Source of the DNA: an uncultured Draconibacterium sp.
Lineage (GTDB): Bacteria > Bacteroidota > Bacteroidia > Bacteroidales > Prolixibacteraceae
DNA length: 64,000 nucleotides
Direction of reading: 5' to 3'
Assembly: GCF_913060805.1 (NCBI RefSeq)
Contig: NZ_CAJXTC010000021.1
Coordinates: 36,951-100,950 of the forward strand
How positions within the stretch are numbered: the stretch's first letter is position 1; each line of letters starts with the position of its first letter. The notes beneath the pieces were generated by a model. The model saw only the letters and a program-made list of their open reading frames with translations, was not told the origin of the DNA and ran no database searches. Below are positions 44,277-51,362 of the stretch, in pieces. Made by a program: the position numbers and the translations under genes.

Positions 44277-44351
44277 TTAAAACACTATAACACCTTTCCC
44301 TTTTTGAAGGAAACAACAACACATCATCATATTGTTACCGGTGTTTTTCAT
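44277..44351 (-). CDS. Met/Cys-rich leader peptide upstream of cysK
   Basis: A 24-codon ORF opens with ATG at 44351 and ends with TAA at 44279-44277. Residues 8-13 are MMMCCC: three ATG codons followed by three TGT codons, an extreme run for two rare amino acids. Transcript segment TTTCCTT (44313-44307), directly after the Cys codons, can pair with GGGAAA just downstream (44300-44295); that second segment (GGAAAGG) can instead pair with the terminator 5' arm. Stalling at the Cys codons would cover the first segment and allow the antiterminator. This is the classical leader-peptide attenuation logic. I know of no description of it in this phylum. Confidence 0.85.
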   Translation of the reverse strand: MKNTGNNMMMCCCFLQKGKGVIVF

Positions 44352-44442
44352 ATCGTGTGCAATATATGTAATTTTTATTTATTCTAAATAAAAATCATGA
44401 AAAAAATCATGTTTTTCACTTCTTTGTTAAGAAATCGGACTT

Positions 44443-44479
44443 TTAGTGATACCCTAAGTCTGAGTGAGGGTATCACTAA
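44443..44479. repeat. 13-bp inverted repeat after the ABC permease gene
   Basis: TTAGTGATACCCT (44443-44455) and AGGGTATCACTAA (44467-44479) form a perfect 13-bp stem with an 11-nt loop, 9 nt past the stop of the ABC permease gene on the minus strand. No T-tract follows in that direction. It may still end or stabilise the ABC transcript, separating it from the cysK leader promoter. Confidence 0.7.
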
Positions 44480-44488
44480 TTTTAAGCA

Positions 44489-45832
44489 TTAGCCTTTATA
44501 GCGAAGCCACTTAATCAGCTCTTTAATATTTACCTTTTTACCGTACATGAGCAAGCCGATACGGTAAATTTTGGCCGCCGCCATAATACAGACGATTGTT
44601 GTAAGTACGAGCAGTCCCATAGAAAGTAACAGCTCCCAGATTGGCAGATCGTAAGGTACACGTGCCATCATGGCTACCGGCGAAGTGAACGGAATTATAG
44701 AACACCAAAATGCGAGCGGACCTTCAGGATTTTTCGCAATGGGGAAGAGTAGCATAATTGAAAGGATCAACGGGAAAGTTACCGGGAAAACCATTTGCTG
44801 CGAATCTTCGTCGTTATCAACAGCGGCACCAACAGCACCCAATAAAGCACTGTATAATAAATAACCTGCAAGGAAATAGAACACGAAAGAGAATAAAATA
44901 AGTGGCAGATTCAGGTTGCCGATCATTTCCATAACTTCCATAACCTGGTTCGACTGCGCTGCCTGCATGGCTGCCGGGTTCATTTGTCCCTGCGATTCCA
45001 TAATGCTTTGTCCCATTTGCTGTGCCGACTCAGGCGTGAAAAAGAAACTCTGCACCACTACCAGCCCAATTCCTCCTAAAATAAGCCAGATGGCAACCTG
45101 TGTGAGGCCAACCAAAGCAGTTCCAATAATTTTACCGGCCATTAACTGGCTTGGTTTCACCGACGAAATAATTACCTCGATGATGCGGCTTTTCTTTTCT
45201 TCCATTACGCTGCGCATAACCATGGCGCCGTACATAAATACGAAGAAATAAATGATTAGCCCCATCGCGTAACTGGCAATAAAAGCCACTACCGACGAGC
45301 TTTTTTTGGTTTCGCCCGACTGCGATATTTTTAATGTACTCAGGTTTACACTGGTGCGTGTTTTGCTCAGTCGATCTTCTAAATCAGGAATGCCCGATTC
45401 TTCAATTACTTTTTGTCGCTTGTCATTCTCGATAAAACGACTCAGTTTGCGCTCAATCTGTTCGGTCAATTCAAACGGCAACTGTTTCTCGGAGAAAAGC
45501 TGCGCCTGGTTGTTCGAATAAATATCTGATGGAATAAAGAGGACGCCGTAATAACCACTTCCTTTCAGGTTGGTTTTCAACGTTGCATATTCTTCTTTCG
45601 GAATAAAATGATAGCTGGTCGTTCCTTCTTCGCTGAATTCGCCAAGAAATAAATTGGTGGCATCGTACACGGCTATCTTGCGCTCTTCGGTATCGTCTTT
45701 TATCGAAAAATAGATGACCAAACCGTAAACGCCGGCAATTAAAAACGGCATCAGGATGGTTAATATGATGAACGATTTCTTTTTTACCCGTTTCAGGTAT
45801 TCTTGTTTTAATATCAGTAATGTGTTGCTCAT
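44489..45832 (-). CDS. ABC transporter permease, NatB-like
   Basis: 447 residues from ATG 45832; an upstream in-frame ATG at 45886 lies within the ATPase gene. One N-terminal helix (SFIILTILMPFLIAGVYGLVIYF), an extracytoplasmic domain (about 45-190), and five C-terminal helices with the ABC-2 signature FVFMYGAMVMRSVMEEKKSRIIEVIISSVKPSQLMAGKIIG. This resembles NatB, the permease of Na+ or antibiotic-type exporters. It pairs with the ATPase encoded 10 nt upstream. Confidence 0.9.
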   Translation of the reverse strand: MSNTLLILKQEYLKRVKKKSFIILTILMPFLIAGVYGLVIYFSIKDDTEERKIAVYDATNLFLGEFSEEGTTSYHFIPKEEYATLKTNLKGSGYYGVLFIPSDIYSNNQAQLFSEKQLPFELTEQIERKLSRFIENDKRQKVIEESGIPDLEDRLSKTRTSVNLSTLKISQSGETKKSSSVVAFIASYAMGLIIYFFVFMYGAMVMRSVMEEKKSRIIEVIISSVKPSQLMAGKIIGTALVGLTQVAIWLILGGIGLVVVQSFFFTPESAQQMGQSIMESQGQMNPAAMQAAQSNQVMEVMEMIGNLNLPLILFSFVFYFLAGYLLYSALLGAVGAAVDNDEDSQQMVFPVTFPLILSIMLLFPIAKNPEGPLAFWCSIIPFTSPVAMMARVPYDLPIWELLLSMGLLVLTTIVCIMAAAKIYRIGLLMYGKKVNIKELIKWLRYKG

Positions 45833-45842
45833 GTTGGCTGGT

Positions 45843-46766
45843 TTAGTTTTTGTTCGACTCTTCAACGGCTTTAATAAATACGTCATTCATGCTCGGAATC
45901 AGCTCCTCGAACGACATGATCTCGGCGGCCGGCATAATCGCCGATAACAGCTCGTTATTCGATTTTCCGTTCATGTACTGCACTTTCAGGGTGTTCGCTT
46001 TTTCCGACTCATCGTGGCTGATGATTTTGTAATCGGTTCCCAAAGCCAGGTCAATATCTTTGAATTCGCCCCGGTATTTTATGTCGAAAGTGTTGGATTT
46101 GTATTTCATCCGGATCTCGTCGGTTGGCCCGTCTTCAATCTTTTTCGATTTGTTGATGAGTGCAATGTGGTCGCACAATTCTTCAACCGATCCCATATTG
46201 TGGGTAGAGAAAATAATGGTTGCACCTTCTGCTTTCAGGTTCAGAATTTCCTTTTTCAGCAGGTTGGCATTTATCGGGTCGAAACCGCTAAAAGGCTCAT
46301 CAAAAATCAACAGTTTAGGTTGATGAACAACAGTGGTTATAAACTGTACTTTTTGCTGCATCCCTTTCGACAGCTCTTCCACTTTTTTGTTCCACCAGGG
46401 CATAATGTCGAATTTCTCGAACCATTGTTTCAGGTTTTTTGCTGCATCGCGTTGCGACATGCCTTTCAACTGAGCGAGGTAAATCGCCTGCTCGCCAATC
46501 TTCATTTTTTTGTATAGTCCGCGTTCTTCGGGCAGGTAGCCAATTTGCGAAATGTCTGCCCGGGTCATTTTTTCACCGTTCAGAAAAATTTCGCCACTGT
46601 CGGGGGCGGTAATCTGGTTAATAATGCGGATGAGGGTGGTTTTGCCCGCCCCATTGGGACCAAGCAAGCCAAAAATGCTTTGTTCTTTCACCGAAATGCT
46701 AACATCGGTTAAAGCCTGAGTGCTGGCAAAAACCTTGTTTACATTGCGCGCTTCGAATAACTCCAT
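45843..46766 (-). CDS. ABC transporter ATP-binding protein, NatA-like
   Basis: 307 residues. Walker A GLLGPNGAGKTTLIRI, signature LSKGMQQKVQ, Walker B LLIFDEPFSGFDPIN and switch His (STHNMGSV) are all present. The C-terminal ~80 residues (DUF4162-like) follow the nucleotide-binding domain. It powers the adjacent NatB-like permease. Its ATG lies 27 nt from a short palindrome (AACCTGT/ACAGGTT at 46793-46813) that may be part of its promoter. Confidence 0.93.
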   Translation of the reverse strand: MELFEARNVNKVFASTQALTDVSISVKEQSIFGLLGPNGAGKTTLIRIINQITAPDSGEIFLNGEKMTRADISQIGYLPEERGLYKKMKIGEQAIYLAQLKGMSQRDAAKNLKQWFEKFDIMPWWNKKVEELSKGMQQKVQFITTVVHQPKLLIFDEPFSGFDPINANLLKKEILNLKAEGATIIFSTHNMGSVEELCDHIALINKSKKIEDGPTDEIRMKYKSNTFDIKYRGEFKDIDLALGTDYKIISHDESEKANTLKVQYMNGKSNNELLSAIMPAAEIMSFEELIPSMNDVFIKAVEESNKN

Positions 46767-46792
46767 ATTGTTTTTATTGAATAGTAAGATTT

Positions 46793-46813
46793 AACCTGTG
46801 CAAATTACAGGTT
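46793..46813. promoter_or_regulatory. Possible operator palindrome before the ABC exporter
   Basis: AACCTGT and ACAGGTT form a 7-bp inverted repeat around a 7-nt spacer, located 27-47 nt upstream of the ATPase start. The near -7 sequence TAATTTG overlaps the spacer on the minus strand. Suggestive of a repressor site, but short. Confidence 0.3.
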
Positions 46814-46842
46814 TGGTTTTAAATAATCATAAAGTAAGTCCG

Positions 46843-47103
46843 AAAATACTGCCTTTTGAAAGAAATATCGGCGAATGGGGACTTTTAGGGGATGAATTGG
46901 AATCAGGATTATCCTTTGAGGCTTCGAGAGTACTCCTAAAGCAAGAAATCTGCATCAGTGAAGCTTTGGGAGTTCTCCCAAAAGGAGAAAAACGCGTTGG
47001 GGAGCCTTTGGGCATACTCCCAAAAGGGAAAAAACGAGAATGGAAAGCTTTGGGAGTAATCCCGAAACAAGAAAACCGGGGATGTGAGTATACTCCCAAA
47101 AAC
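46843..47103. repeat. Decayed tandem array of palindromic ~42-bp units
   Basis: At least four units repeat near 46918, 46962, 47003 and 47046, with partial units before and after. Each contains a palindrome close to TTTGGGAGTNCTCCCAAA followed by an A-rich spacer (AAGGAGAAAAACG or variants) and a G-rich end (TTGGGG). Unit lengths of about 39-43 bp break any reading frame, so the open frames here on both strands (46798-47106 plus; 46827-47099 minus) are products of the repeat. Each palindrome can form a hairpin in DNA or RNA. Confidence 0.75.
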
Positions 47104-47106
47104 TAA

Positions 47107-47640
47107 TATTTTGAAATATGGATGATTCGCTGGAATTATATTGTAATTAATTTCCTGCCGGAAGCCATCATTTTTGCCTTAATGCAAAAACGATGCAAAA
47201 AAATCAAGGCGGCTGTTAATCTTTATCCTCCGTTTTTATAAAACCCAAATTCGGACGGGTGATCTCCTCAATATTTCGGAGCTTCCCGCTCTCATTAAGG
47301 TTTTATTTCAACTCCGGCTAAAAATCAACAGAGGCCGTTCCACTTATGACAGGCATGTACATTTGTAAAGCAACTTCGAAGCTTCGGCCTCGGCCAGTGA
47401 ACCGGAAAACAAGTGATGGCAGCGTTAAAAAATTACTGCTGTCTGAGGAGGAACGACGAGTTCAGGAATTTTAGCTGACATCGCGTAGTTTTTCCGAGTG
47501 AAGTGGGCGCAGCCTTGGGTTTTGTGTTTACTATTTGGGCTAAGCCAAATAGTAAAATCCGCCTGATAAGGCTTGAGATATGATTAAACTAATGGTGGTT
47601 TAAATTTATATTCATCTTCCTAGAAAATGCAATGTATGCT
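47107..47640. other. Noncoding structured element, 534 bases
   Basis: No plausible gene is present. GC content is higher than in typical spacers here, and several inverted repeats occur. The best is TTTACTATTT/AAATAGTAAA extended by GGC/GCC (47527-47556), 13 pairs with one bulge and a TAA loop. The stretch around 47380-47590 (CAGTGAACCGGAAAACAAG, then AGTGAAGTGGGCGCAGCC) resembles interspersed elements I associate with marine Bacteroidota genomes; this is recollection, not a search. It could be a structured RNA or the remains of a mobile element. Confidence 0.5.
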
Positions 47641-47653
47641 AAAGAATAATTCC

Positions 47654-48814
47654 TTAGAAATGGTGCTGAATACTTTCTTCCAGGTAAGGATGATTTTTCG
47701 GAACCAGACTGGCTTTTGTAAGCGTTGTGCCAACTACCCAAGAGAATAATCCGGCATAACCCAGGAAAGTCCCGATTTCGAGTAAGCCAAACTTTGCTTC
47801 ATGTACCGTTGCCGGCCAGATAATGTAGTACAGTTCGGTGTATTGTCCTATCATCAACAGAATGATCACAGGTATCATAAATAGTTTGCTTCTCGAGCTT
47901 TTTCGTGGCATCAGTACCAAAAACGGGATGCCCCAGTTGATAACGATATTGGCAAAAAACAGGATTTTGTAAACCCCGTGCCAGCGATGTACAAAATACG
48001 AAGTTTCTTCAGGAATGTTACCGTACCAGATTAACATGAATTCGGCAAAATTGAAGTAGCCCCAAACGATGCTCGACATAAAAATATAACGAGTAAAATC
48101 GTGCAGGTGACTGTGGTTTAGTAGTGGAAATTTCCCTTGCTTCGATAGAATAATTACAATCAGCGCAATTATTGATGAGGCGTGCAGAACTCCGGCCATA
48201 AAACTTCTTCCTGCAAACATGGTACTGAACCAGTGTGGCTCGAGCGACATCAACATATCAACCGAAAACAGGCTGAATGAAAGTGCCAGCACAAAAATGA
48301 AGATCTTGGAATAGAACTCCGATTTTTCGAAATATAGCATGCCGCCAACCTCGTCTTCTTTTAACGAGAATTTGCGCAAAACTTTCGATAGAATGATCCA
48401 AGCAGCAAAGAATACAACTACCCGTGCAAAGAAGAAAGGCACATTCAAATAAGGCGATTTGTGCTGCAAAATATGGTCGTGCGAAACAACCTCATGGTGT
48501 GTCCACTCGAAAACCGAATGCATACCAAAATACAGGATCAGGAAGAAAACCGCAGCAAACGGAAGATAAGCTACCATGGCTTCGGGCACACGTTTAAACA
48601 TGGCCGACCAGCCCGATTGAGTAATGTACTGGATGGCGGCAAAAAAGGCGGCGCCAATGGCCAGCGACACAAAATAGTAGTTGTTTAAAAGGTAGTTTGC
48701 CCAGGTGCGCTCGGCATCGAAAACAAAACCCAGTGCAAACGAAACCACACCAACACCCATCAGCGCGTAGGTGAGCATTTTAAACTTATTGGAAAGTGTT
48801 AATCGGTCTTCCAT
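47654..48814 (-). CDS. actF: Alternative complex III subunit ActF
   Basis: 386 residues with about ten membrane helices. It lies last in the act operon, where ActF belongs, and shows the family plan: LNNYYFVSLAIGAAFFAAIQYITQSGWSAMFKRVPEAM, a long His-rich loop (EWTHHEVVSHDHILQHKSPYL) and EPHWFSTMFAGRSFMAG. ActF is related to NrfD/PsrC-type quinone-site proteins and is part of the membrane arm of quinol:cytochrome c oxidoreductase. The ActE gene ends 98 nt upstream, the longest gap in the operon, filled by a double hairpin. Confidence 0.92.
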   Translation of the reverse strand: MEDRLTLSNKFKMLTYALMGVGVVSFALGFVFDAERTWANYLLNNYYFVSLAIGAAFFAAIQYITQSGWSAMFKRVPEAMVAYLPFAAVFFLILYFGMHSVFEWTHHEVVSHDHILQHKSPYLNVPFFFARVVVFFAAWIILSKVLRKFSLKEDEVGGMLYFEKSEFYSKIFIFVLALSFSLFSVDMLMSLEPHWFSTMFAGRSFMAGVLHASSIIALIVIILSKQGKFPLLNHSHLHDFTRYIFMSSIVWGYFNFAEFMLIWYGNIPEETSYFVHRWHGVYKILFFANIVINWGIPFLVLMPRKSSRSKLFMIPVIILLMIGQYTELYYIIWPATVHEAKFGLLEIGTFLGYAGLFSWVVGTTLTKASLVPKNHPYLEESIQHHF

Positions 48815-48850
48815 ATCTGTTCCTTTTAATTCTTCATCTGTTCTTTATTC

Positions 48851-48909
48851 CGTCATTCCGAACTTGTTTCGGAATCTTACGAAGATGCTGAAACAAGTTC
48901 AGCATGACG
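48851..48909. repeat. Double-hairpin palindromic repeat inside the act operon
   Basis: Two hairpins, ATTCCGA/TCGGAAT and GCTGAA/TTCAGC, lie side by side and the whole unit is framed by CGTCAT and ATGACG. The two halves also pair with each other except where each hairpin has changed its own stem, which shows selection or shared ancestry for the folded form. It resembles REP/BIME-like elements and the CGTCATGCTGAACTTG type repeat common in Bacteroidota genomes. Confidence 0.75.
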
Positions 48910-48912
48910 TAC

Positions 48913-49470
48913 TTAATTTTGTAATACCTCTTTTACGTACATCGAGATTTTCCAGCGGTCGTCCGGTTTTATCATCGAACCATGCTCGCCCATAATCCCA
49001 AACCCCACTGTAATCACGTGGTAAATATCCGCTTCCGGATTCGCCATCATTTTTTCACTCAGCAAACTTGCCGGCGGATACGTGTATTTTTTGCTCACAT
49101 ACAACGATCCTTGTCCATCGCCTTTTTCGCCATGGCATTGCATACAATAAATGCCATACATTTTTTCACCGCGTTGCAGGTTTTCTTTGCTTGGTTCCAA
49201 ATTATTTACCAGTGTGGCAGCTGCCAGTGCCCGGTCTTCATCGCTTTTCTCATAAGCATATGGAACTGTTCCTCGTGGAATGGTTCCGGCAACAGGAGGC
49301 TGCATGGTTTTTCCGTCGGCAAAATTTGGGTTGGGTGTGTAACTCTCGTAAGCCGGGGAGGTAACCATATCATCGAAATATTGCCAGCCCGTTGTTCGGC
49401 GATTATAATCACAAGAAGAAAAGGCAAAAAGCAATACTCCAAACAGTGTTATATATTTTAATTTCTTCAT
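48913..49470 (-). CDS. actE: Alternative complex III monoheme cytochrome ActE
   Basis: 185 residues from ATG 49470; ATG 49497 overlaps actD and would spoil the lipoprotein signal. Lipobox FSSC gives lipidated Cys20. One heme c site, CMQCHG in YGIYCMQCHGEKGDGQG, with a distal Met expected in the MMANPEADIYHVITVGFGIMGEH region. ActE carries electrons from the complex toward cytochrome c or the oxidase. It follows actD with 10 nt spacing. Confidence 0.93.
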   Translation of the reverse strand: MKKLKYITLFGVLLFAFSSCDYNRRTTGWQYFDDMVTSPAYESYTPNPNFADGKTMQPPVAGTIPRGTVPYAYEKSDEDRALAAATLVNNLEPSKENLQRGEKMYGIYCMQCHGEKGDGQGSLYVSKKYTYPPASLLSEKMMANPEADIYHVITVGFGIMGEHGSMIKPDDRWKISMYVKEVLQN

Positions 49471-49480
49471 ACCGATACAG

Positions 49481-49978
49481 TTATTCAATTTTACCATGTT
49501 CTGTGAGGATCGATTTTACTGACTCGCTATCGTTTGCAATTCCGGCTTCGTCGAAAACCATAACAAACTTATCGTCGGTGGCTTGTTCGTGAAAGATCTC
49601 TGCTTTTTTGCCGGGGAATATTTTTGCCCGTGCCGAAAAAGTAAAAAGCGTAAGCAGCGTTATGGCTAGAATAGTTGCTACAATCGTAACCACAATAAAC
49701 GACGGGAATGCATTAAACGGTTTTCCTCCGTAGTGCAAAGGCCAGCTGATCGAGGCAGCATAAGTCAGGAATCCAAGAATACCCAGCGCTGCAAACAATC
49801 CGTAAAAGAAAGCGGCATGTGTAATGCGTGTTTTTATGGGCATTCCTTCCAATATTTCGTGCACGGGATATGGCGTGTAAACCTCCACCGGCATTACTCC
49901 TTTGTCTTTTAGTTTTTCAAAGGCATCAACTAAAGTTGCTTCGTCGTCAAAAACGCCAAGGATATATTTTTTACTCAT
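49481..49978 (-). CDS. actD: Alternative complex III subunit ActD (DUF3341)
   Basis: 165 residues. N-terminal DUF3341 signature (ILGVFDDEATLVDAFEKLKDKGVMPVEVYTPYPVHEI), then two membrane helices (FFYGLFAALGILGFLTYAAS; FIVVTIVATILAITLLTLFTF). It contains no cofactor site and has a structural role. Its start overlaps the actC stop by 8 nt, indicating coupled translation. Confidence 0.95.
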   Translation of the reverse strand: MSKKYILGVFDDEATLVDAFEKLKDKGVMPVEVYTPYPVHEILEGMPIKTRITHAAFFYGLFAALGILGFLTYAASISWPLHYGGKPFNAFPSFIVVTIVATILAITLLTLFTFSARAKIFPGKKAEIFHEQATDDKFVMVFDEAGIANDSESVKSILTEHGKIE

Positions 49979-51356
49979 GACTCTTTGCTTTTAGTTGTCC
50001 GTTATTTGGTTTGTCGAATTTTGCCACACTTTTTAATTCAGAAATGGCAATCATTGGAATGTAGCGGAAGAATAATAGCACTCCGGCCAAAAACATTCCA
50101 AGTGTACCGACAAAGAATCCTATTTCAACATAGGTAGGTGAGTAATTTGCCCATGCGGCAGGAAGATAGTCGCGGCTAAGCGTGGTAACCACAATGTTAA
50201 AACGCTCGAACCACATACCGATATTGATAATGATGGAAATAATGAATACGATCCACATGCGTTTGCGCACCGCTTTAAACCAGAACAACTGCGGAATCAC
50301 AGCGTTGGCTGTAAACATAGCCCAAAACTGGAAAGCATAATCACCAAACAAACGGTTTTTAAAGAACATATACGTTTCGTATTCCGAAGCCGAATACCAC
50401 GCGATAAAGATTTCGGTCATGTAGGCAGTTCCCATAATCAGCGAAATAAATATCAGAATCCGGCAAACCGCATCAACGTGTCGGTCGGTAATAAAGTCGT
50501 TCATCTTATATAATCCGCGCATCGTGATAACCAGGGTAAGCACCATGGCAAATCCTGAGAAAATAGCTCCGATAACAAAATAAGGAGGGAAGATGGTGGT
50601 GTGCCATCCGGCTTGTACTGAAACAGCAAAGTCGGTAGATACAATCGAGTGTACCGAAACAACTAACACAGCCGCAATTCCACCAAGAACAAAACTCAGG
50701 CCTTCAAAACGTAACCACTCGCGGCTCGAACCTGTCCAGCCAAAGGCAAAAAATCCATAAACGGCCTTTTTAATTTTTGATTTTGCTGTGTCGCGAATGG
50801 TTGCAAAATCAGGCACCATCCCGAAATACCAGAAACTTGCTGAAATAAGCAGGTAAGCAGAAATGGCCACAAAGTCCCAGAAAAGTGGTGAGTTAAAATT
50901 CACCCAAAGCGGACCACGCGTATTCGGATACGGGAAAATGAAGAAAAACAACCACGGACGCCCCATGTGCAACAGCGGGAAAAGGCTGGCACAGAAAACG
51001 GCAACCACGGTCATCGCTTCTGCTGCACGGTTAATGGCAGTTCTCCATTTCTGCCGTAAAATGAGCAGGAAAATGGAAAATGCTGTTCCGGCATGTCCGA
51101 TACCGATCCACCAAACAAAGTTGATGATGGCCCAACCCCAGGCTACCGAGTTATTTACTCCCCAGGTACCAATTCCGGTTGAAACGGTGATGTATTTGCA
51201 ATACAAACCAAATCCGAACATGCCCAAACTCACCAGCATGGCTGCATACCACCACAGCGGCGTTTTGGCGTGGATGGGTGCTAATATATCCTTAGAGATC
51301 TGGCTGAACGACTTGTCGCCATCAATTAGCTTTCCCCTTACGGCTGAATTATACAT
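49971..51356 (-). CDS. actC: Alternative complex III quinone-site subunit ActC (NrfD family)
   Basis: 461 residues with about ten membrane helices of the NrfD/PsrC family. Hallmarks: WAIINFVWWIGIGHAGTAFSIFLLILRQKWR with conserved His, LFPLLHMGRPWLFFF, and FVGTLGMFLAGVLLFFRYIP. ActC is the probable menaquinol-binding subunit, feeding electrons to the ActB iron-sulfur clusters. It starts 6 nt after actB. Confidence 0.95.
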   Translation of the reverse strand: MYNSAVRGKLIDGDKSFSQISKDILAPIHAKTPLWWYAAMLVSLGMFGFGLYCKYITVSTGIGTWGVNNSVAWGWAIINFVWWIGIGHAGTAFSIFLLILRQKWRTAINRAAEAMTVVAVFCASLFPLLHMGRPWLFFFIFPYPNTRGPLWVNFNSPLFWDFVAISAYLLISASFWYFGMVPDFATIRDTAKSKIKKAVYGFFAFGWTGSSREWLRFEGLSFVLGGIAAVLVVSVHSIVSTDFAVSVQAGWHTTIFPPYFVIGAIFSGFAMVLTLVITMRGLYKMNDFITDRHVDAVCRILIFISLIMGTAYMTEIFIAWYSASEYETYMFFKNRLFGDYAFQFWAMFTANAVIPQLFWFKAVRKRMWIVFIISIIINIGMWFERFNIVVTTLSRDYLPAAWANYSPTYVEIGFFVGTLGMFLAGVLLFFRYIPMIAISELKSVAKFDKPNNGQLKAKSHE

Positions 51357-51362
51357 AGGCGT

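Noticed and set aside
46014..46517. 167-codon plus-strand frame opposite the ABC ATPase
   Set aside because: Antisense to Walker and signature motifs of a clear ATPase.
46798..47106. 102-codon plus-strand frame, and a 90-codon frame on the opposite strand (46827-47099)
   Set aside because: Both follow the palindromic repeat units; unit lengths vary, no ribosome site or promoter is present, and the protein patterns are just repeats of the DNA unit.
48982..49461. 159-codon plus-strand frame opposite actE
   Set aside because: Antisense to the heme cytochrome; no independent support.
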